Shown here: one piece after another, positions 55,604-64,000 of the stretch
Position numbering within the stretch: the first letter of the stretch is position 1
Layout: each line of letters opens with the position of its first letter
NCBI GenBank assembly: GCA_000320605.2
Contig: KB445806.1
Span: 625,009-689,008 of the forward strand
Length of the DNA: 64,000 nt
Reading direction: 5' to 3'
DNA from: Gelatoporia subvermispora B
Lineage: Eukaryota; Basidiomycota; Agaricomycetes; Polyporales; Gelatoporiaceae
Program-made: the position numbers and the translations under genes
Notes under the pieces: model-generated
What the model was told of the DNA's origin: nothing
What the model saw: the letters and a program-made list of their open reading frames with translations, nothing else
Databases searched by the model: none

Positions 55604-58333
55604 ATGTCTCTGTTGTTCAAAAATCTCCGGATCCACCAGATCTTCGGCGCGAACACCGACGTCGGCAAGACCGTCCTCACTTCCGCGCTCGTGCGCGCGT
55701 CCGCGGCACTCGGCAAGGCAGTGTACTATCTCAAGCCTGTGAGCACTGGGCCGCTTGATGTAGCCGATGACGAGTGAGGATTATTGTCTCAGAGCGACAG
55801 TGTACGGGCTGACAATGTGCGGCGCTCGTGCCACTTGTGGCGACAAGGCATGTGAAGCGCTTTGCGGGAAGGTACAGGGAGAGCGTTGATGCTGCGTGCT
55901 TGTTCAGGTTCGATGAGCCTGTAAGCCCACATCTGGCTGCGCGACTTGCGCAGGAGCAGGGAAAGCGAGAGGTCAGGATGCATCTGTATGAGTGCTCTGT
56001 GCCGACTGATCGTGATCAACGCAGGTCACTGTGCCCTCGGACGAGACTTTCGCAAATGCGGTTGCACACCACATTCGGCAGTGCGCTACGCGGATGACGC
56101 GACCGAGTCATATGTATGTCGAGACGGCTGGAGGTGAGATTTCCAGCCCCTCGTGAGTGACAATACGTCGACATGGCCTGCCCTTTGCTGTTCGATATCA
56201 CACTGAGACCGTAGCATGCTGACACGGGTGTGCAGGTGTCCACAGTCCCACATTGTCTGGAACGACGCAACTGGATAGCTATCGGCCTCTCTTCCTTCCG
56301 ACCGTTCTGATTGGCGACTCGAAACTCGGCGGCATCTCCTCTACCATATCGTCTTATGAGTCCCTACTTCTGCGCGGTTATATTGTCGATGCCATTATGC
56401 TCTTCCGTGACGAGTATTACCGCAATTGGGAGTACCTGTCGCCTTATTTTGCGGAACGTGGCGTACACGTCGTAACTTTGGACCCTCCCCCGGAACGTCA
56501 CGCTGACCGTGCTCAGGACGTTGAGCTAACGGACAAGTACTACGAACACATCGTGCCGTCAACTCAGCAAGGCGGGATCTTCGATGCTATCCAGCATCTG
56601 GACAATTGTCATGCACAGAGACTGACGGAACTCGAAACGATGCCTCGCCGAACGCTCGACACGATATGGTGGCCATTTGTGCAACACGGACTAGTAAAAA
56701 GCGAGGCGGACGTGAACGTCCTCGACAGCGCGTCTGGAGACTTCTTTTCGGTATACAACGGTCGACGTTCCTCCCCGTCAGCATCTCCTCCAGCGCTCTC
56801 CGCGCAGGGTAGCCCCAAGACCTCGCTCTTGGAACCACAGTTCGATGGTTCAGCCTCCTGGTGGACCCAAGCAGTCGGCCACGCGCATCCCGAGCTCGCG
56901 CTCGCCGCGGCGCGCGCTGCAGGGAGGTACGGTCACGTCATGTTTCCGCAGGGCACGCACCTGCCCGCACTCAAGCTCGCGGAACGGCTTGTCCACGACG
57001 GACCAGGCAAAGGATGGGCCTCCCGCGCGTTCTTCTCGGACGACGGCTCGACGGGCATGGAGGTCGCGCTGAAGATGGCGCTGCGGGCGTACACCGTCAA
57101 GCACGGGCTGGACAAGGCTGAAAGGAAGCACCTCGGGATTCTGGGCCTCAAGGGCAGCTACCACGGCGACACGATCGGCGCGATGGACGCTTGCGAAGAG
57201 GGTGTGTACACGTGCGAGTGGCACGAGGCGAAGGGCTTCTGGTTTGACCCGCCGACGGTCGCGATACGCAAGGGCAAGGCCGCGGTGTCGCTGCCCCCTG
57301 CGCTCGCAGAGCTCGCGGGCGCCGCAGATGCACAGGTCGACACGCGGTCACTCGCGCACACATACGACGTCGCGGCGCGCTTGCAAACGCCGCTCGCGGG
57401 GACGTACCGGGCGTACATCGAACGGACGCTGCAGAAGCTGAAGGAGAAGGGAGGCCCAACGATCGCTGCCCTCGTCCTGGAGCCGCTCGTCATGGGCGCT
57501 GGGGGCATGATCTTTGTCGACCCGCTTTTCCAGCGCGTGCTCATCGACGTCGTCCGTGGCACATATAGCAGCGTTCAGCCGCGCCCAGCCTCGCAGTGGG
57601 CGGGGCTCCCGGTCATCTTCGACGAGGTGTTCGTCGGGCTGTACCGCCTAGGGTTGCAGAGCACCGCCCCGCTACTCGGCACGCAGCCGGACATCGCAGT
57701 GAATGCGAAGATTCTCACAGGAGGCCTCGTCCCACTCGCGGTGACGATGGCGTCGGACTCCATCTTCCAGGCGTTCATGAGCGAGGCAAAAGTCGACGCG
57801 CTGCTCCATGGGCATAGCTACACGGCGTACCCGGTTGGGTGCGAGGTCGCGAATGCGACGCTGGAGATGATCGACAAGCTGGCGGAGTGCGAGGAGTGGA
57901 ATGTTGCGCGTCACGCGTGGAAGGTCCCCGAGTCGCCCGACGCAAAGGACACGGCGGTATGGAGCTTCTGGGACCCGGAATTCGTGAATGCGGTCTCGCA
58001 TTTGGATTCCGTCAATGAGGTCATGGCCTTTGGCACTGTTCTGTCGATCAAAGTAAAGGATACCTCGGGAGGTGAGTCTATGCAACGCGTGCTTGGGTAC
58101 ACATGCTGATGGAGCGTGGTGCAGGATATCAATCCCATTCAGCCCAAAAGATGCTCGAAAGCATCAAGACTGGCCTCGTCGAAGACAAGCTCTCCTCGGC
58201 ACCAGGTGGTGCTCCCTTTGGAATCAACTACCGCACACTAGGTGACGTCGCGTACTTCATGCTAAGCCTGAACACTCCTGCACATACTGCGCGTTCAGTG
58301 GAGGAGAGGATCTGGTCAGCGATCAAAAACTGA
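55604..58333 (+). CDS. Bifunctional dethiobiotin synthetase / DAPA aminotransferase (BioDA fusion)
   Basis: Five exons (55604-55773, 55848-55971, 56025-56133, 56236-58071, 58125-58333) total 2448 nt, giving 815 residues. The N-terminal dethiobiotin synthetase (BioD) opens with the P-loop GANTDVGKT (residues 15-23), then VYYLKPVSTGPLD, HMYVETAGGVHSP and LPTVLIGDSKLGGISSTISS. The C-terminal aminotransferase (BioA) has TIWWPFVQHG, DGSASWWTQAVGHAHPELAL, GRYGHVMFPQGTHLPAL, FFSDDGSTGMEVALKMALRA, LKGSYHGDTIGAMD, VIFDEVFVGLYRLG and AKILTGGLVPLAVTMASD, whose Lys binds pyridoxal phosphate. Together they carry out the two biotin steps before biotin synthase: KAPA to DAPA to dethiobiotin. The same fusion (BIO3-BIO1, BioDA) is known in plants and filamentous fungi. 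No clear mitochondrial leader was noted. Confidence 0.93.
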
Positions 58334-58629
58334 AATATTCTATCCTTATATCACATCAAGTAGATATCACATACACTTCGCTACTTGGACTGAGACATTA
58401 CCAAATGGTTTCAATGCCCGTTCGGAGATGTTTGTTTAATTGTCCGAACGCTCTTGTATCCCTGCAATACGCAATTACACTGCGGGGTGCGGGGAAGGGA
58501 GATAAGATAAGATGCATGCACGTCAACCCGATTTGGAGCCGGGTAATCTGGGGGAAAGTGGGTCGAGTCAATTCGAGTTGGAGTTTAAGTTGAAGTTCGA
58601 GTCAATCTTCAGCTTCATCCTCTACCACC

Positions 58630-60111
58630 ATGTCCTTCGCCTCCCGCTCTGCCCAGGCTGTCCGCGCCGCTTCTCGTCGTGCAGCGACCAAGGCTGCTAC
58701 AAGACCTGTGCAGGCCGCGTCGTACTCCCTCCTCGCCCGCAATGCGGCAGCGAAGGCTGCGCCCAGGGTTGCTACTGCTGTGAGTAATCGATTTCTCATC
58801 TCAGGAGGATTCTAGAAGACCCTCTTGGCCTTCTGCTCGACACGCAACGTAATGAGATGCTGACTATCCCCCGTAGCCCTCGCGCGGCATGAAGACGCTC
58901 GACTTCGCTGGCACCAAGGAGGTCGTGTACGAGCGGAGCGACTGGCCCCTCGCCAAGCTCCAGGACTACTTCAAGAACGACACCCTGGCCCTCATCGGCT
59001 ACGGCTCACAGGGTCATGGTCAGGGTCTCAACGCGCGCGACAACGGCCTCAACGTGGTCGTCGGTGTCCGCGAGAACGGCGAGAGCTGGAAGCAGGCCAT
59101 TGAGGATGGCTGGGTACGTGTCCTTGTTTCCTTGTCGCCACTTTCAAGTATCTCATGCAGTACTTTGGGTTTGTAGGTTCCCGGTGAGACCCTTTTCTCC
59201 ATTGAGGAGGCGATCAACCGCGGCACGATCATCATGAACCTCCTCTCTGACGCCGCGCAGTCGCAGACGTGGCCGAAGATCGCGCCGCTGATCACCAAGG
59301 GCAAGACGCTGTACTTCTCGCACGGCTTCTCCGTCGTGTACAAGAATGACACGCACGTCGTGCCCCCGGCCGACGTCGACGTTATCCTCGTCGCGCCCAA
59401 GGGCTCCGGCCGCACCGTTCGCACGCTCTTCAAGGAGGGCCGCGGTATCAACTCGTCCGTCGCCGTCTGGCAGGACGTGACCGGCAAGGCTAAGGAGAAG
59501 GCCGTCGCCCTCGGTGTCGCCGTCGGCTCTGGCTACATGTACGACACGACCTTCGAGAAGGAGGTCTACTCGGACCTGTACGGCGAGCGTGGTGTGGTGC
59601 GTATACTGAGTTCTTAGGCTGAGTAAGAGGCTGACTCTCTGTTGTAGTTGATGGGTGCCATCCAGGGCCTGTTCTGTGCGCAGTACAAGGTCCTCCGCGC
59701 CAATGGTCACACCCCGTCTGAGGCGTTCAACGAGACCGTTGAGGAGGCGACTCAGTCGCTGTACCCCCTCATCGGCCAGTACGGGTAAGCTCGAATAAGC
59801 CAATATCCGGTAAGAGTACACGATGACTTACATGGGACGATAGTATGGACTACATGTACAACGCCTGCTCGACGACCGCCCGCCGTGGTGCCCTCGACTG
59901 GGCCAAGGTCTTCGAGGAGACGAACCTCCCCGTCTTCGAGAAGCTCTACCAGAGCGTCCGCGATGGTACCGAGACCCGCCGCTCACTGGAGTTCAACGGC
60001 CGCTCGACGTACCGCGAGGACCTCGCGAAGGAGCTCAAGGAGATTGACGAGCAGGAGATCTGGCGCGCTGGCAAGGTCGTCCGCTCCCTGCGCCCGGACA
60101 ACCTGTCGTAA
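58630..60111 (+). CDS. ILV5: Ketol-acid reductoisomerase, mitochondrial
   Basis: Five exons (58630-58779, 58877-59113, 59177-59596, 59648-59784, 59844-60111) total 1212 nt, giving 403 residues. Exon 1 encodes an Arg/Ala-rich, acid-free leader ([20 protein letters not shown]), as expected for mitochondrial import. The NADPH-binding loop [19 protein letters not shown] follows (near residues 90-107). Family segments are [37 protein letters not shown] and [20 protein letters not shown]; the Mg-binding carboxylates are expected in the [20 protein letters not shown] and [20 protein letters not shown] regions. It catalyses the second step of isoleucine and valine synthesis. The start codon sits in CCACCATG after a CT-rich leader, typical of strongly expressed genes. 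Codon use is strongly GC-ending. Confidence 0.96.
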
Positions 60112-60214
60112 ATTGATGGATAGACATGGAGGGATAGAGGAGGTGGAGGTGTCGGGCTCCAAAAGCATCACGATGCGTCCCTTGATCTATTGCACATATA
60201 TTATACGTTGCTCT

Positions 60215-60233
60215 GGCCTGCCTATGGCAGGCC
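60215..60233. other. Perfect hairpin downstream of ILV5
   Basis: GGCCTGCC-TAT-GGCAGGCC gives an 8-bp perfect stem with a 3-nt loop about 104 nt after the ILV5 stop, probably in its 3' untranslated region. Confidence 0.5.
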
Positions 60234-60957
60234 GCCAAAATAAACGGACTTTTGGATGGATCGGCCACTAACACGAAGGATATTTGAGAACTTAACTTGT
60301 GCAGATGGGGAGCCGCGTGTATGCGCTCTTCATGGATTGACAGTTGCATATGTATCTGCCCGGAATGCCGAACCCGCGCCCCCGCTCATGCCGGTCACAG
60401 CTGGCGAACTGGTTGTCGTGAAGGCGCAACTAGGAGCGGTACACTCGAGCACAGCATGCAGTGTGTAACGAGTGACTGCGCTGTGGCTTCGAAGACCACG
60501 AAAATCACGTACATCAGTAGACGGCCTGCGGCATCAGTTCGACACCCCAGCTTTGGGAAACTGACACTGGAGAGACCGAATGGGGGTGGCTCACGAGAGG
60601 ATGCGAATGGGATAAACACGCTTACGGAAGCGTTATTGGCGGTCATAGCGCGTCAAATGCAGTTGCGCGCAGCTTGGAGGCTGTCCTCATCATCGCCACT
60701 AAATTTCTGACTTGTATCCACGCGTTGGCTCTGCCTGGTTCTGTATCCTAGTTCATCTTCAGCCCGGTCTCGATCCAAATTCCCTCTGCGTTGCAACCTT
60801 CACGAACCGTCCACGACCTGTGCTACGCCTGCAACACACGAGACGCACCCCCCACGACCCTCTCGACGATCTTCACTCGGAACAAACGTTTCGGAAACAT
60901 TTAGAAGTTCCGGATACATATCGGACACGCATTCACCTTGCGTCTTTGTGATACAAG
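60234..60957. other. Intergenic region, no supported gene
   Basis: No domain or splice pattern was recognised. A CT-rich stretch (about 60835-60890) lies upstream of the MARVEL gene. Confidence 0.5.
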
Positions 60958-62487
60958 ATGCCGCTGATAGACACCTTACAAGACTTCGCCCACAAGGTCC
61001 TCCCCGAGAAGCGACCATCGTTGCCAATGCAGGCACCTATGTCAGGTGGAGTTGGGAGCGGAGGGATGGTTCCCTTCGACGACGATGTACGTGCATTTCG
61101 CTCTGTCTGTCTGCCATGACCTTCGCCATATTTCGAGTAGCAACGGGTTGCAGGGCTACTAACGCTCATGCATTCATGAGCTCCAATTACGTAATGTTGG
61201 AATTCGTGCACTTGCTCTCGACCGCGTCCGTATGTCCCCCGCTGGATGGCAGACGCGACTACGACGGCGGGGTATCTTGTATTACTGCTCTTCGTTCCGT
61301 TGCTGTCGACAATATGTCTTTGGGTGCCGTCTGCTGTGCTCCTGCTCGAACATGCGCTGACCGCCCGTGCAGATGATCGTCTCTAAACCCGCTATCATCT
61401 TCCACGCGTCACAGGCGTTCTTCAGTTTCCTCGCGATGTGCTGCTTTGCGAGCGTCGCTAGCTTCCAGCAGAAGTGGCACATTGGCCCGTGTACGTATTT
61501 CGTTGCTTATGATTGGACGAGACCCGCTGAACCCCTCGCCTGCAGCGGGTCTGTCGGGCTTCGCAGTGTTCATCTCTGTCGTTGGGATCATCCTGCCGCT
61601 CTTCATGCTATTTGTGCCTGTTGTATACGAGAAGTACAACAAGGGTGCACGGCTTGCGCGTGCTATGAAGGAAGTACGCGTGGGCTTCATCTTGGTAGGC
61701 ACGGGAACAACGCTCAGTCTCCTGATCGCGTTAGTCACCTGCCACGATCTTCGCCTCGCATCTTTCACTGAACTGTACACAGCTTCATTACTACAATCTC
61801 GGCATGGACTGAAGCTGGGTGCAAGAATGCGGACAATGATCCGCACGCAAGCCTGGGTGACTCCTACAAGACGGGCCTCTCCAATTGGTGCAGCACGAAG
61901 AAGGCTGGTGCAGTGTTCTTCTGGCTGGGAACCAGTATGTTGAATATCCCCCTTTGTTACGAAATGTCTCTGATCGGTCTTCAGTCTTCTGGTTTGCATC
62001 GTTGACCCTTGCTGTGCTCGATTGGCGGAATGGCAAGTCCTCCCGCCCACGTGACCCGCCTTTCGTCCCTCCTGCAGAAGGCTACGCACCCACTGAGGCC
62101 GGAGACTACGAGACAGAGTATGGCGACACTGAGTCGCAATACCACATGGACGCCAAGCGCCAGTCGAGCATCCCCGACTCGGTGCCCTACTCTGATCCAC
62201 AGCGCCAAACCAGCGTCCCCTCTATCCCCGCCCCCCCGTCCAACCCTATCCCGTCGTATGCGCCGCGTCCAAGTATAGACGCGTATGGCGCATTCTCCGA
62301 CCCTGCACCTACGGGCTTCGCGCCCAGCCTCACTGCGGAGGACGAGCCTGGCCCGCGCGTGAGCAGGACGATGCAGTATGCAGACCCGTATGCGGCTGTC
62401 CGCGCATCCATTGCTGGCTCAACTGCACCGCCTGCAATCCCGCCGCCGTCAGGCCCACCCAGCTACAGCTATGGAGCATACCCCTAG
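60958..62487 (+). CDS. MARVEL-type four-helix membrane protein, frame problem near the first helix
   Basis: The 5' exon encodes MPLIDTLQDFAHKVLPEKRP and ends at 61086. Exon 2 probably starts at 61181 (LQLRNVGIRALALDRVRMSP), but the first membrane helix (MADATTTAGYLVLLLFVPLL, from 61246) lies one frame away. The following part is clear and in phase: KPAIIFHASQAFFSFLAMCC (exon from 61373), GFAVFISVVGIILPLFMLFV (61546-61729), an exon with FITTISAWTEAGCK and DPHASLGDSYKTG (61783-61934), and IFWFASLTLAVLDWR (61985 on). A Pro/Ser/Tyr-rich cytosolic tail ends in YSYGAYP. MARVEL-type proteins organise plasma-membrane or vesicle domains. The apparent break is a missing C at about 61237, with 61324-61372 either a 49-nt intron or a second shift. 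It may be a real gene with a sequence error or a young pseudogene. Confidence 0.7.
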
Positions 62488-62774
62488 AGCGACCCAGATC
62501 GAGCGAGTAGGGGCGGCGTGGTCCAGACATGGATGAGTTACGGACCGTGATATTTGCTTAATTTATGGCATCTGCTGCTGTTCATCAGACTACCTATGTA
62601 GGGTACATCTATCTTGTACTGTATACATACGTGCACGACTCGAATGCTTAGTACGACGTACTGATGTTTCACATTGCGAGGGCGGAGGCGACTTGAACAA
62701 GACGCGGAACTTGATGCGCGCGCGTGGACGCGTTGTTTGTTCTTGTTTGCTAAGCAACCTCGTCCTCGACATCG
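62488..62774. other. Intergenic region
   Basis: Short region before the last gene. Long minus-strand open frames at 62538-63184 look like shadows of the plus-strand gene. Confidence 0.5.
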
Positions 62775-64000
62775 ATGGTAAAATCCGCAGACGAGCGTGA
62801 GCACGCACGGGCAGCGGGCTCTGTTATACAATCTAGGCGCAGACGGCACAGGGAAGACCAACCTGAAGACGAGGAAATCCGGGGACGCAACGTCGGACGG
62901 GAAGACGAGCGCGGAAACAGAAGAAGTGTGCGGTCGCGGTCGCGGGTTGCGGATACATCTGTATCCTCGCGGCGTGCAGAACTGCGCACGGAAACGCCGC
63001 AGAATCTTGATGAAGATGACCAAGAACATATTATGGAACCGAAGGAGGAACGGAAGAGGGGCCGGAAGGAACGTGCGGGACAACAATCTGCAGAGCCACC
63101 CGCGCAGGAGCGGCCACAGTCGAGAGGCCTTTTCGCGAATGTCCTCAGTGCGGTGACCCGCGAGGTGCGCTCGTTTGTCGTCACAGCTGCTACTGGGAAC
63201 CCTCCGCCGCCTCCGGCACCGCAGGCTCCGCCTTCGTCGGCGAAGGTGAGCTGAAATGCTTCTGTGGCTCGGTTGCTAAGTGCTCAGGACCATCGCGGAC
63301 GCAGGCTGCATGCAGGTCTGCCTCAAAACCGAGACCGGCACCCGTACTGGAGACCAATGAGCAGGCACAGCTGGTACGGAAGAGGGTGCGGAAGGCGGAT
63401 GGCGACTCGTCCGCAGGAGAGAGTGGTGATGAGAGTGCAGGAAGGAGCGGTCGAAGACGTGAAGTCACACGAAAACGGCGCCCTGCACCTGATATAAACG
63501 CAGATAGGTCGAGTGACTTCGTAGAAGGTGTGTGCCTACTTGATAACGAGGTAACGAAGGTGAAGTTGACCTTCAATGGCCCAGGCTCGTCATCTATGAG
63601 ATCAAAACGTGCACGCAATGTGGCCCATGAGCCATCTCAGCAATTGCGCGCCGATAGGTCTCGTTCATCAACTCCAGAACCAACAAGTGAACATGAAGAA
63701 CGTAAGTGTAACCCCCGTAGCGATGGACGGGCTGAGCGTAACACGTATGATTTGTAGGCTTGCACTCCCCCACGCCGTCTCCGCCCCCGTCCTCCCCGCC
63801 ACAACCCACTCCATTCCGCCGACCAGCGACGATGCCTGGCTCACTCTTCCCTCGTTCCGCGTCCCTGCAACCTTCAGAGCCCCCTTCACCTGAAGAGATA
63901 GCACGACGTGTTCGCTTCGTACCTGCTGTAGAAGGCAGAAGTACTGGCGGTCCAGAACAGCGCAAGCCCCGTAGTCGAAGCAATCTCCGCGAAATTGCCA
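62775..64000 (+). CDS. Charged, disordered protein of unknown function, 3' end outside window
   Basis: The first exon (ATG 62775 to about 63245) is rich in Arg, Glu and Asp (EDQPEDEEIRGRNVGREDER) and ends with a helix-like GLFANVLSAVTREVRSFVVT and a proline run. Exon 2 continues as LETNEQAQLVRKRVRKADGD, RRREVTRKRRPAP, then DFVEGVCLLDNEVTKVKLTF up to EHEE near 63702. A GTAAGT/TTGTAG intron leads to SPTPSPPPSSPPQPTPF and LQPSEPPSPEEIARRVRFVP, open to the window edge. Phase between exons 1 and 2 closes only with a 35-nt intron (63246-63280), shorter than its neighbours, so that junction is uncertain. Basic clusters suggest a nuclear protein. An amphipathic helix followed by disordered repeats could fit a nucleoporin-like or chromatin protein, but this is a guess. 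Confidence 0.55.

Noticed and set aside
62538..63184. Minus-strand frames of 144-182 codons
   Set aside because: They mirror the charged plus-strand exon and show Ser/Arg bias without domains.

Overview
The window looks like nuclear DNA of a filamentous basidiomycete (Agaricomycetes). Genes are densely packed and split by many introns of about 50-60 nt with GTRNGT/AG borders. The gene content is fungal: class III PI3-kinase, AP-3 beta, CWH43, a BioDA biotin fusion, ILV5, a zinc-cluster regulator and MARVEL proteins. Several families are typical of mushroom-forming fungi: DUF6534 membrane proteins, large P450 families and tandem GtaA-like glutaminases. Start sites and splice junctions were read by eye. 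Exon coordinates are good where reading phase closes across a junction and weaker where this is stated.

Layout. 1-7.5 kb is a decayed accessory region: the 3' part of a hAT transposon inserted in a cytochrome P450 gene, a second broken P450, and a frameshifted ankyrin-repeat gene. 8.2-28.5 kb is mostly housekeeping: a coding-like patch of unclear structure, a J-domain protein, a Zn2Cys6 regulator (minus strand), an orphan gene, AP-3 beta, CWH43 (minus), an ARID protein (minus) and a cupin (minus). 28.5-34.4 kb holds a DUF6534-like gene and a leucine-rich-repeat-like gene. 35.7-47.7 kb holds three tandem GtaA-like glutaminase genes at different stages of decay: A has a 1-nt frameshift, B has lost its middle, and C reads as intact. 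Two GC-rich hairpin motifs, each present twice, sit between A and B. 48.2-64 kb is again orderly: an SRA-domain methyl-DNA reader, Vps34 (minus), a CoA-type NUDIX hydrolase, the BioDA fusion, ILV5, a MARVEL protein with an apparent reading-frame problem, and a charged, disordered protein that runs off the end.

How the genes relate. Vps34, AP-3 beta and the C-terminal PPxY tails of the glutaminases all point to endosome/vacuole traffic, but they are not co-regulated as far as the sequence shows. BioDA and ILV5 are adjacent, same-strand anabolic genes (biotin; branched-chain amino acids). No CRISPR array, rRNA or tRNA gene was seen. The least ordinary features are the glutaminase birth-and-death array with its paired hairpin motifs, the hAT-in-P450 insertion with a readable junction, a GC-AG intron that splits a zinc-cluster domain, and a stand-alone SRA protein.
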